DNA from: Sisyra terminalis
Taxonomy: Eukaryota > Arthropoda > Insecta > Neuroptera > Sisyridae
Length of the DNA: 64,000 bases
Direction of reading: 5' to 3'
Assembly: GCA_958496175.1 (NCBI GenBank)
Contig: OY292274.1
Location: 60,150,630-60,214,629, forward strand
Under the pieces are notes generated by a model. That model did no database searches. It saw only the letters and a program-made list of their open reading frames with translations, and was not told where the DNA came from. Below, piece by piece: positions 1-9,994 of the stretch. Position 1 is the first letter of the stretch, and every line of letters starts with the position of its first letter. A program made the position numbers and the translations under genes.

Positions 1-845
1 CCGAATTTAATGAAACACTATTTCCACACTACACTATTTCCGGTGAACATAGGCTGTATTAAATTTTCAAAAAAGTTAGGAATCCATACTAAAACTCCAA
101 TAATGTAACCCAAGGTCTGAAAAAATTACCAAAAACATTGTTTTATCGCGTGCGCTGTGAAAACTATTGGTTATAGAACAAAATAATGTAGTACGATTTT
201 GCAGAACATATCATTATCTACAAAAAATAGAACGACAGCATATGTCTAACTATTATAGTTATGTCACAATAAGTGTTTTTTCATTTTAAAAAATATAAAT
301 AAATGTCACCGCTATAAAAGCTCTTTTATTTATACTTTGGGATTAATCCTTATCAAAATAAATTACTTCATATTTACTTTTTACTTTCATATTTACTTTT
401 TACTTTCATATTTACTTATTTAATTTTTATCTTTAACGAATGTTTGCTCATTCCAATTTGTCTGACTGATTAAATATAACTTTGTAATAGTTATTATAAT
501 AACATATATAAAAATCAGACATTTAAAAATAAATTAAGTTCATTTATTTTTTGTAGAGCTTTAAAGCGTCTGACAAAAGTTCTGGCCCATGGAAAGCGTC
601 TGACTTCTTTAATATGACTTCAGAGTGATATTATACAAAATATATATAAAAATCAGTCATAAAAATTTAAGTTAAGTAACTCTGATTTTTAGTTACCTTT
701 CTCACCTAGTACCTGCGCAGGTGTCACCGGGCAAGCTTAGCAAACATGCAGGTATTAAAAAGTACACAAGAGACTACTCAGAACAGAAAGTTCTATGCTT
801 TAGAAAATAAGTTGTGTCTTACAGGCCCGGGCTCTTACTCTATAT
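1..845. other. AT-rich intergenic sequence with short direct repeats
   Basis: No convincing coding region. About 369-415 holds three near-copies of a ~19-bp unit built from ATATTTACTTTTTACTTTC. A second, looser duplication pairs 506-540 with 643-680 (both start ATATAAAAATCAG), and AAAGCGTCTGAC occurs twice near 563 and 594. Nothing else is recognised. Confidence 0.5.
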
Positions 846-854
846 ATGGTTTTC

Positions 855-1165
855 AAAATTACTATGTAGTAATTGAAGTATGTAGGGAAAACTATGTGAG
901 TACTATATATGAGTACTATGTAGTGAAAACTATATGGTTTTCACCATAAGATAATTAAACACATCTAAAATTACTATGCAGTAATTTTAATTGTAGTTAT
1001 TTACCCTATGGTGAAAACCATATAGTTTTCACTACATAGTACTCACATAGTTTTCACTACATACTTCAATTACTAAATAGTAATTTTAGATATGGTTAAT
1101 TATCCTATACCGTCCAAAAAAGGTATTTTTTCTTGAATTTTCTCGCCGTGTACCAACTTAAAAAA
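855..1165. repeat. Palindromic repeat, copy 1
   Basis: The two halves are inverted copies built from AAAATTACTATGTAGTAA, ACTATGTGAGTACT and GTGAAAACTATATGG modules, folding about a near-palindromic centre near 967-990. The tail (about 1085-1165, holding TATCCTATACCGTCC) recurs at 1650-1730. The short ORF at 746-949 lies largely in this repeat and is not considered a gene. Confidence 0.7.
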
Positions 1166-1449
1166 AATGGCTTTAACAGAAATATTTAATATAAAATTCT
1201 ATCGAGTGAAAAATTGATCAAAGACTAAAAATATAGAAATTTTACAAAATATAACATGAAATGAAAACCTCATTTATGTACTAACTTATGCAGCTTAAAT
1301 TCATTTATTTCATTCCCCTGTAAAATTTGTTACAATAAGCTTAGTAGGTTAAAACTTTAAGCAAATTTTATGTACTATTGTTAGTCCACTATAATAAAAA
1401 TTATTTCGGTTCATGTAAATAACTAATCGAATTTAATGAACTGAACAAT

Positions 1450-1730
1450 TTGTTTTCACCATATGGTGAAAATTATATGGTTTTCACCATAGGGTAATTA
1501 ACCACAATTAAAATTACTGCATAGTAATTTTAGATGTGTTTAATTATCCCATGGTGAAAACCATATAGTTTTCACTAGATAGTATTCATATATAGTACTC
1601 ACATAGTTTCCACTACATACTTCAATTACTACATAGTAATTTTCGATGTGGTTAATTATCCTATACCGTCCAAAAAAGGTATTTTTTCTTGAATTTTTTC
1701 ACCGTGTACCAACTAGAAAAAATGGCTTTG
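1450..1730. repeat. Palindromic repeat, copy 2
   Basis: Second, slightly shorter copy of the 855-1165 palindrome, with the same GTGAAAACCATATAG arms, the same AAAATTACTGCATAGTAA centre and the same right-hand tail. The two copies lie in direct orientation about 540 bp apart, which suggests local duplication of a foldback element. Confidence 0.7.
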
Positions 1731-1735
1731 ACAAA

Positions 1736-2270
1736 AATATTTTCTTTGAAGAAAAAAATATTACATACTGAGAAAAATATCTGGAAAGAAACTATGCGAA
1801 GAATATAATGAAAAGAGTACGTCACGTATAAAAATATTTGGTGAATGCAAAGTTGAACAAGATATCAAAGTTAAAGATTGTTAACAAAACGGAGTGGGTT
1901 CTTATGTTCGTACGTTAGAAGATATAATTATTTAGTAAAATATATCATAATTTCAGACAATTTAGTTAAACTCATCAAAAAATTTTCAATTTTATTTCAA
2001 TTTTAAGTAATGCTTCATTCTCAAGAGTATTTTTTTTTTAATTGTTGTGTTTTTCTTGTTAAGTACTTGCAATCTATCTTTGGATAACACGCAAATCCGC
2101 TAAACGACAAATTACGTCAACAAACTACTTAAGAGAAGTGAGCTTAGTGTTTAATATTTTTATTTTCGAATGCGTTATTGTTTAGTCGGTTAATTGCCAA
2201 ATCATTGGATTATAGCTTAATATCTTTTGATATTTGGTACTTTGTTTGGCAATCTTCTCCCTGACAGAGA
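1736..2270. other. AT-rich non-coding spacer
   Basis: No open frame with coding character, no RNA gene and no clear repeat was recognised. Confidence 0.5.
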
Positions 2271-2273
2271 GGA

Positions 2274-3167
2274 CATTTCACGTGAAGAGGACAGCGAAAA
2301 AAAAGTGATGTTCTGAAATTTGTTCATATTTGGCATAATTGTACTTCTAGTAAGTATGAATGTGGATACAAAATATTTTTTTCGAATGTTGATCATTTGC
2401 CAAGTTAAACGCTTGTAAAGAATTATCGTTTTTGAAATTCTATTTTTTGAAAGTTTTTTTTCGAATTAAACATTTTTTTTAAATATTAAATATGGTGGTG
2501 TAAATAGAAAATTAACTGTTCTTTCTAAATAAAAAATAAAACTGGACATTTTTATTTTTTTTTTATATACAAAACCGCAAGTAAACTTTTCAAATCAGAA
2601 TTTTAGTAACTTCAACTATTTTGATTTTTGATTTTTTTATTTCAAAATATACCCTAAAATACATTTTTAATACATCGAAAGTTTCATAATAGGATCTGCA
2701 ATGGTTTAGGAGATACAGGAATTAAAGTGGCTACGTGTCATACTGGTCGTCGTGCCCTAGCTTCCTTAGGTCAACTGGCATACGCGATATAATACAAAAA
2801 CACTGGAATAATTTTATTTACTATCCTACTTAAGCGTATTTAAAGCTCTAACAATGTTGTGGGGTAATTTTAATTCAATTAAAAATAGTACTTATTGAAA
2901 AAAATATAAATAGGAAGCAATAGTTTAAAATAAATTTCGTGATAATTTAATATTTAAAAAAAAAAAAAAATTTTAATTTGATTTTTTTTTCCAAAAATAC
3001 GAATTTCAAAAACGACAATTCTGTAGAAGCGTATAACTTGGCAAATAATCATTATTCGAAAAAAATATTTTGTATCCACATTCAAACTTACTAGAAGTAC
3101 AATTATGCCAAATATGAACAAATTTCAGAACATCACTTTTCTTTCGTTGTCCGCTTCACGTGAAATG
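2274..3167. mobile_element. Foldback/MITE element, CATTTCACGTGAAG family, copy A
   Basis: The left end (CATTTCACGTGAAG, then AAAGTGATGTTCTGAAATTT and further matches to about 2440) is repeated in inverted orientation from about 2995 to 3167, giving arms of about 170 bp. The middle is AT-rich and non-coding. A related element lies at 42144-42679 and a lone right end at 4162-4213. No clear target-site duplication was found and the superfamily is unknown. Confidence 0.75.
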
Positions 3168-3174
3168 CTGGAAA

Positions 3175-4160
3175 CTTTAATTTTTTTGACATATTTTCCG
3201 GATGGTTCATGGAGAAGCTGCGATTAAAGTATTATTGGAAAATTTTAAAAAAATCGACTGATTTTCATTGTAAATTATTTTTGTACTGAATCGCTTTAAT
3301 GATAAAACAAATTATCGATTGAACACCATTACCTCTGGCGTCTTTCATAAATCTATAAAATCGAAAAAAAAACTTTAAAAATTATCAAAAAGATTACATG
3401 TTTTTCGACAGATTTTCTATAAGTAATATCAGAGAATTATTTGGGTTACTGGAAAAAAATAGAAAAATTGATCAAATATTTTCCGATGAAAGTTGATCTC
3501 TGTAGTAACTTTTCGATGGTACTTCTGAAAAATTTATAGAAAAATATGTAAAATTTTCGATGTCTTTTATCGTTTTCTTTCGATATTTCAGATTAAGGCA
3601 TAATGCAAAAGAATATGATATTCGATCGATAATCTGTTTCCTCGTAAACAGCGATTGTGACCAAAAAAAAATTACAATGTTTTATAAAAAAAAAAACTAA
3701 TTTTTCACAAAAATATGGATTTCAATTATTAGTGAAAAATTTAATGACAATCAATCGAAAAATTAAAAATTTTATGCCCTCAATGGGAAGTTCTTAATGT
3801 TTTCGGTGCCTCGATAAAAGATCAGATTATTGTAGATAAAGTAAAAATAAATCGAAAATGAAGAATACGAAATTGCGAGTTATTACTTTGTTTTCAAAGA
3901 AAATAGTTTTACGTTTAGATATTCAAGGAAATTTTGTCTACGATTGTCTAAGATTATCTACGACAACTTTAAAGTATAACGATTCTAAAAGGTTAGATAA
4001 TACTCGATTTTCCTGGAATTTTCTAATATCTAAACCGCAGCTTTTCCTGAAACACCCGGAAAAACCATGAAAAAATATTCAGATTTACTATTGCCTTTTA
4101 ATGGTTTTTTCGATGAAACAAATCATAGCATAACATCACGGTATAGGAAAATTTTAAAAA
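3175..4160. other. AT-rich non-coding spacer
   Basis: Contains only short chance open frames, such as 3858-4070, without similarity to anything I recognise. Homopolymer A/T runs are frequent. Confidence 0.45.
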
Positions 4161-4161
4161 T

Positions 4162-4213
4162 CGAACAAATTTCAGAGCATCACTTTTTTTCGCTTTCCGC
4201 TTCACGTGAAATG
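4162..4213. repeat. Solo right end of the CATTTCACGTGAAG foldback family
   Basis: About 50 bp matching the right terminus of the 2274-3167 element (GAACAAATTTCAGAGCATCA, then CGCTTCACGTGAAATG). No left arm was found nearby, so this is probably a truncated copy. Confidence 0.55.
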
Positions 4214-4597
4214 CCTCAGAGGTCATCTGTAAGTTTTTGTGAATGTCTTGATTTATGACAAACCATGGAGCTTTCGCAACGAATCTGAAGGTCTTAGATC
4301 CAAAGTTCTTAACCTGAGCTTAATCGAGCACCAGAAGTTCGGTAAGTTAGTCTCGCGGGCTCGGTGAATTCTATATGCTTTTATCAATACTGCGCCTCAT
4401 ATCATATCAAAATATAAAAAATATTTCTCCAATTAAGAAGAGATCGGTGAATGCGCAAATGAAACTAGTGAAGATCTATACCTCCAATAAGGTTAAGAAC
4501 TTCTGTCGAAGACTGATCTTTTCATCACCTACAAAGTATAATTACAAAGCTTTCATCAGTTTATATTATGCATCAAACTTCGTTTTGTTTAAAACCG

Positions 4598-5160
4598 GTA
4601 ACATTCCAACCTAGTGTGAAAATTCAATTAACATATCTTTTGAGGGTTAAACTCAGGTAATATTACTTTGATTTCCAAAACGCGAAAGAATGGCCAAATT
4701 CCAACATAGTGTGAAAATGCAATTAACACATCTTTCGAGGGTTAAAATCAGGTAATAAAACCTTGAATTCCAAAAGTGAAAGAATGGCCAAATTCCAACA
4801 AAGTGTAAAAATGCAATTAACACCTTTCGAGGGTTAAACTCAGGTAATATTACCTTGATTTCCAAAACACGAAAGGTTAGCCAAATTTCAACATAGTGTG
4901 AAAATGCAATTAACACCTTTCAAGGGTTAAAATCAGGTAATAAAACTTTGAGTTCCAAAATGTGTCATAATGGTCAAATTCCAACATAGTGTGAAAATGC
5001 AATAAGCACATCTTTCGAGGGTTGAAATCAGGTAATAAAACATTGAGTTTCAAAATGTGTCAGAGCAGCCAAATTCCAATATAGTGTGAAAATGCAATTA
5101 GCATATCTTTCGAAGGTTAAACTCAGGTAATAAAACCTTAAATTCCAAAATTTGTACAAG
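4598..5160. repeat. Minisatellite, about six units of ~93 bp
   Basis: Six head-to-tail units, each containing the order CCAACATAGTGTGAAAATGC, GAGGGTTAAA(A/C)TCAGGTAAT and GGCCAAATT. Units differ by substitutions and small indels (for example loss of CAT in ACACATCTTTCG), so the array is not recent. The minus-strand open frames at 4653-4916 and 5098-5334 are by-products of the repetition. Confidence 0.85.
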
Positions 5161-5164
5161 AGAT

Positions 5165-5450
5165 AAGGCCAAATAGACGTAAATAGATTCCAGTAAAAAT
5201 ATTTCATTATTGATCCAAAACCAGTTATTGTGAATGCCGTGAGTACAATTATTCAGACACGGTTTTCTAGACCCTAGAGTCTCTAAAGTGACGTACATTA
5301 ACCGACAGTAGGTCCACCTTTCATTACCTACCACGTATACATTTAGTAACTTTAAATTTTATCATCTTGTTATGATGATATCGCCAACTGAGAGTTGAAT
5401 CGTTTGCATTCCTGACCCGTATGGAATTAGACTGGTTTCGTACATAATTA
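5165..5450. other. Non-coding spacer
   Basis: Sequence between the minisatellite and the next foldback element; no gene, RNA or repeat recognised. Confidence 0.4.
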
Positions 5451-5451
5451 T

Positions 5452-6019
5452 AAGACTGATTCAAAAAAAATGATGATTTTTTTTTGCTTAATTATATCGC
5501 AAATATTGTTGGAAATGACAAAAAAAATCCTATGAAAGTTTAAGCTATTAAACTCAGCACCTGTGAAAAATATCAAAAACTTTTATAGAGATAAGTTATA
5601 GAAAAAAAGTGCTCTACAAAAAATGTCTTATAAAATTTTCTCATAAAATTGATGGTTGCGTCAAAAAATTGAAAAAATATTAAAATTTCTCTTTAATTCA
5701 ACTTTGACCTCGAATAACTTTTGAAGGAATAACTATATCAAAAACTTCTAATCGACCTTTTTTGTAGATTGTTCAATTTTCTACAAGAATATACCTTGGT
5801 CATTCCGAAATATTGTCACCAACGTGAGCTATAAAATTCCAAAGTGCAAGAGAATATTGTTCCCATGTTATTTAAATGGAAAATCGAAATTTGCGATGCG
5901 GCACCTCTTTATATTAATATTAAGAGCTTAAACTTTCACAGAATTTTTTTTTGTCATTTCCAACAATACTTTTGATATAATTAAGAAAAAAAAATCACCA
6001 TTTTTTTTGAACCAGTGTA
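5452..6019. mobile_element. Foldback element of the TTAATATTAATATTAA family, with 8-bp target-site duplication
   Basis: Inverted ends (AAGACTGATTCAAAAAAAAT at the left, ATTTTTTTTGAACCAGTGTA at the right) carry the family signature: a GGAAATGACAAAAAAAA block, an AAGTTTAAGCT(C/A)TTAA block and, in the right arm, TTAATATTAATATTAA. It is bounded by ATAATTAT at 5444-5451 and 6020-6027, a clean 8-bp duplication. Relatives lie at 30974-33040 and 53228-54085, and part of the signature occurs inside 42144-42679. No transposase is encoded. Confidence 0.8.
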
Positions 6020-6029
6020 ATAATTATAA

Positions 6030-7260
6030 TGATCTATATTTGGAAATAAAGGGATATAAGTTATGCAATTGTACTATGCTGACTACCTTCTCATCATTCA
6101 AAAACAGGTTTGTAGATTACGATAATATTTTATTATTACTTGCAACTAGTTTGTTGATCAACGAAAATAGAGTATAACCAAATTTAAATAATTCAATTTC
6201 TTTGTATAAAAAAAATATGAATTTATAAATTTCTCTTGAATTTCTATAACAGTATATAAAAAAATAATAATGATCTTTTTAGTAAGTTATTATTAAGAAT
6301 ATATGAAAGTAAAGGCTATTTATTAAAAGGTGTTGCCTATTTAATTCTTGAAAATGAAATACATTAAGATATTAAATTTCAAAGACAAGCTTTAGCTATA
6401 TTAAATATTCATTCAAAAAGCTTTTGTAAAATAATTTTAATAAATAAGAAAAGCTTCCCAGAAAGTTTCATATAACTGAAATAAAATAAAATCCTAGCTA
6501 TTTTTTATCACGAAATATTAAATCGTTACTCAACTATTTAAAGTCAAAGCCATTTCCAGTGAATCTTATTGAAAGCTGAGTGGACATTAAATGGACATTT
6601 CTTACATATATTAATATTGACAAATCTCTTAAAAGATTTCCTCAACTTTGTCTATTTGATTTTCTTCACATGTTCACATCATTGCGGCTTTAACGAAGAA
6701 AAAATAGAAAGTTTTTCCGTATCCGTACATTCCTTTTAGAAATTGTTTATTTTTCAGATTTATATTCCTCCAAAGTAGATTTGGTATTAGGCACTAAAGA
6801 ACAAAGCTCGACAAATTGATTTGCCTTGAAAATTCTTTTGTCAAACAAATCAATTTCACTACGTTCTAATCGGATAACAAACAAGGGCTCGGTTTTGAGA
6901 GCTTAAAAGCTACTTAAACGTTTGATGTAATAAAACTGGGTAGTTTAAAATTAGACTAAAGCTCAATTATAAGTCATAGAGGTTACGGTCATGATAACCA
7001 GCCACTGTGGACTGAAAAAATTCTTACATATAATTGGGGTACATATGGGAAATAAAATAGGAAATTTAGGAGAAAACATGTCAATTCAGTCAGGTAGATA
7101 TCGAAGTTGCTTCCCACGTTCTGTGGAAATGTAGCGCTCTAAGATTCGAGTTTTTGAAAAAAAAATACTTTTCTAACTTCTGTGATCAAAATTTCCATGA
7201 ATAATTGTAACAAAGTTCAATTTTATGATAAAGACTTTTTTTAATATTGGAACGTGACGT
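6030..7260. other. AT-rich non-coding interval
   Basis: No gene model or repeat could be supported over this stretch. Confidence 0.45.
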
Positions 7261-7329
7261 CTCAAAACTGTATTGAGTTTTCACATATACAGAACTCTCC
7301 CTGTTGGCTTGAGCTAAGCGCCTTGTATA

Positions 7330-7400
7330 CTCGCAACCCAACATTCTAGAATGTACTCCAATATTCGCTAATGTTCTATCACTTACTAGACGTTTCTAGA
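7330..7400. promoter_or_regulatory. Two heat-shock-element-like palindromes
   Basis: ACATTCTAGAATGT (about 7341-7354) and GTTTCTAGAAC (about 7391-7401) each contain the inverted TTCnnGAA arrangement bound by heat-shock factor. They lie in a locally GC-richer stretch (7260-7480). No heat-shock gene is recognisable downstream, so these may be relics or chance palindromes. Confidence 0.3.
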
Positions 7401-7599
7401 ACAATCTATATGTGCATTAGCATTGGTGGGGGAGAGAAAGAAGTCACTCAGCCAATCCCGTGTCGGCATGGCACAAAGAAAAAGATAAACTTCTTCCTTT
7501 TCTGTTACAATATGTATACTTTTCAAATATGTATATATTTTGGTTTTAACTACAATAAAGTCTTGATTGAGTATTTCGTTCGGTCGTTATAAACAATAT

Positions 7600-8930
7600 T
7601 ATAATTGAGTGAATTATTTTTTAAGTAATCAATTTAAAAAAGCCATTACACCAAAAGGAAAATTATTATGTTTTTAACTCTTATGAAAATTTCATCACAT
7701 TTATAAATTTCTATTTTCTGTTCTATTTTATCCTTCAATTCTTGGATTCTAACTCCACAAAATTCAGCCGTATACCAATTTGTTAGAACAAATTTCAGAA
7801 AAGTTGAATAAACTTTAAAAGTGATCTATTTGACTAATTACCCCCCCCCCCTATTAATTAACAGACGGGATCTTAGTTGGTTATGGGTAAACTTTCATGA
7901 CAAATCAATACTTTTGAGCAAAAAAAATGTATCTAAAATTTATGGATAAATTGTAAATTGTTAATATTGTAAATAATTTTTTTATTACCCGAAAGTTGGA
8001 GTACATGCCTTATCCAATTTTCAATGTCCTTGCATAAACCATATGCACATTTTTTTTAAGTCGATAATGGATATTAATAAATTGAGGAAAAAATAATTTT
8101 CAGCTCTGAAAAGTTTATATTTTTAAATAAATAAAAATTTTGATCTTAATGAGCCAATAAAAGTCCGAAAACGATGGGTGAGCTTATGTGTTTTTTGTGG
8201 CGTCATAGTCCGTTTACTGAAATCGATATATAAACAAATCATTGAGCAGTTGTCATAGAAACAAAAATAATTTACACATTCTTCAAATTTTTCGCTACGG
8301 AGAATATTTTTCTATTTTAAAAATAACTCTCATTTCTGTCTATGGAATAAAGAATAACTGTGTTTAAGTAAAAACCAAGCTTTTAATCAATCATTTCAAT
8401 ATTAAGTCAACTTATACAAGTAAGAAAAACAGTCCAAACGGTCAAACAATAATTGCAATTGAAAGCAGAATGTAGTGAATGATAACCTACAAATTTAAAA
8501 AATATTGGCTTAGCTGGAAAATGAGGAAAATTATGTTAATTTTTTAAAGAAAGCATTTGCTATTGTATATAGATTTATAACAGGTTTTCAAGGAAAACTC
8601 TATTTTCGCAGTCAATCAAATTATAATATTTGAAGGAAGAATATTAAATAATTTTCCATAAGTTCAACAGTGTTGACTAAAGAGAAAAGTTAAGAAATAG
8701 CCACATGACGATAACAATGAAAAATCGGCTCTAGAAGGTATTTGAACCATTTTTAAAAGGTATGTTACTACTACAAGGGTATGTTCACACTCTTAGATCC
8801 AACTTTCTATGTATTTTGTTAGCGAAAAAGTTCAAGAAAAACGATACATCAGAAAATATTTTCTTCTCAACAATGAGTGCACCAATTGGGTGAAATTTGG
8901 ATATATTATGTAAGTATATAAAGATTATAT
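7600..8930. other. AT-rich interval with a diverged dispersed repeat
   Basis: About 8160-8400 resembles 45490-45710 (shared order: TCCGAAAACG/TTCGAAAACG, ATATAAACA(A/C)ATCATTGA, TTTTTC(G/A)CTACG, TATGGAATA). An 11-base C run interrupts AT-rich sequence at 7841-7851. No gene is recognised. Confidence 0.45.
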
Positions 8931-9008
8931 TCTCAGTAAAAATAACACATAAATAATTCTCATTTTCTGGATACTTAAAATTCGATGATTTTATTAAATT
9001 TTTTGTTC

Positions 9009-9038
9009 AACGTTTCGCCACTTTCGTAGCTTCCTCAG
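9009..9038 (-). ncRNA. Hammerhead ribozyme motif, left arm, stem III lacking
   Basis: The minus strand reads CTGAGGA, one extra A, stem II GCTAC-GAAA-GTGGC (GNRA loop), then GAAACGTT. The conserved core positions (C3 U4 G5 A6, G8 A9, G12 A13 A14) are all present. Instead of a stem III hairpin there is ACGU, which can pair only with the same sequence on another molecule. Stem I, intact in the right arm, has decayed here. Confidence 0.65.
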
Positions 9039-9244
9039 TTCCTCAATTACAAACATCAATTGTTAAATCCATGCACAATAATCTCTGCATTTATACGACT
9101 CTCCTTCTCATAATTCTCATAAAATGTCACATTTTATTGAATATGATTGGTAAGAGAGAAAACTGAGAATTATGAGAAGGACAGTCGTATAAATGCCGAG
9201 ATTATTGTACATGGATTTAACAATTGATCTTTGTAATTGAGTAC

Positions 9245-9274
9245 CTGAGGAAGCTGTGAAAGTGGCGAAACGTT
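9245..9274 (+). ncRNA. Hammerhead ribozyme motif, right arm, best stem I
   Basis: CTGAGGA, extra A, stem II GCTGT-GAAA-GTGGC (with G-U pairs), GAAACGTT. GTAC directly before the core (9241-9244) pairs perfectly with GTAC directly after the predicted cleavage position (9275-9278), giving a four-base-pair stem I. The cleavage-site base would be U at 9274. Stem III is reduced to self-complementary ACGU. Confidence 0.7.
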
Positions 9275-9438
9275 GTACAAAAATTTAATAAAAATATCGA
9301 ATATTAAGTATCCAGAAAATGAGAATCAATAATGTATAATAACTATGGATAAGAATACCAGAAAAGTAAAAATAACAATTAATAATGTTTTTGTGAAATT
9401 GGATTTAATTAATAAGACGTTATTTTTCAAATTATCTC

Positions 9439-9473
9439 AACGTTTCGTTGGTATTTATTTCCAACTTCTTCAG
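9439..9473 (-). ncRNA. Hammerhead ribozyme motif, intact core
   Basis: Minus strand: CTGAAGA, extra A, stem II GTTGG/CCAAC with a nine-base loop, GAAACGTT. Flanking UCUC (4 bases before the core) and GAGA (4 bases after the cleavage position) form stem I. All conserved core bases are present and stem III is ACGU only. Confidence 0.7.
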
Positions 9474-9650
9474 GAGAACTGTTCATGTTAACATCTTCGT
9501 TGAAAATACTGGCTTTTTAACAAGATAACCGAGTGAGTACGCTAGTGGCAATTATTATATAATTATTAATAGTACTCACTCGGTTATCTTGTTAAAAATC
9601 TTGTTAAAAAGCCAGTATTTACAACGAGGATATTAACCTCAAAAATTCTC

Positions 9651-9685
9651 CAGAAGAAGTTGGAAATAAATACCAACGAAACGTT
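9651..9685 (+). ncRNA. Degenerate hammerhead motif in the opposite arm
   Basis: Same family as 9439-9473 but the core starts CAGAAGA, so the invariant U4 is A. Stem II GTTGG/CCAAC and GAAACGTT are kept. Expected to be inactive. Confidence 0.55.
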
Positions 9686-9830
9686 GAAATAATTTTGAAA
9701 AATAACGTCTTATTATTTAAATCCAAGTTCCCAAGAACATTATTAATTATTTACCACACCATGGATGAGAGCAACCAGAAAGTAAAAATAACAGTCAATC
9801 TATATTATTACTATTTGAAGCAGGTAATTT

Positions 9831-9986
9831 CCATGGTTTATAAAATACACAGATGGCCTCATGCGCCACGTGACGTATCCAGAAGAAATTCGTACCTATC
9901 TTCAGACTGATTCAAATATCAAAATTCTTCGTATGACACCACATTTTTTTTCTAATGGGGCAACCTGTGTAATTTATAAACCTTGG
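9831..9986. mobile_element. 156-bp hAT-like MITE, copy 1
   Basis: Terminal inverted repeats CCATGGTTTATAAAATACAC and (inverse) CCAAGGTTTATAAATTACAC. GTAATTT on both sides, extendable to 8 bp by a shared G, is a 7-8-bp target duplication. The interior carries GCCACGTGACGTATCCAG. Copies 2 and 3 lie at 23603-23758 and 63581-63728. Non-coding; the superfamily is inferred from duplication length only. Confidence 0.8.
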
Positions 9987-9994
9987 GTAATTTC

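Larger units (their letters stand above)
8955..9335. mobile_element. Inverted-repeat element carrying a pair of hammerhead motifs
   Basis: Two arms of about 150-170 bp, bounded by CTCATTTTCTGGATACTTAA and its inverse, meet at a short centre near 9120-9150. Each arm holds one hammerhead-type motif (9009-9038 minus, 9245-9274 plus). The sequence AGTAAAAATAACA lies on both sides (8935 and 9365) and again after the next element (9782), so this and the following element form a small tandem. Penelope-type origin is inferred from the ribozyme type only. Confidence 0.75.
9376..9751. mobile_element. Second inverted-repeat hammerhead element, flanked by long direct repeats
   Basis: The arms begin AATTAATAATGTT and are inverted about a centre near 9560. 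They include TACTCACTCGGTTATCTTGT and its inverse and a hammerhead motif in each arm. Flanking copies of ATGGAT(A/G)AGA..ACCAGAAA..GTAAAAATAACA at 9345-9377 and 9761-9793 look like a diverged duplicated target. A half copy, right arm only, lies at 51815-51960. Confidence 0.75.
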
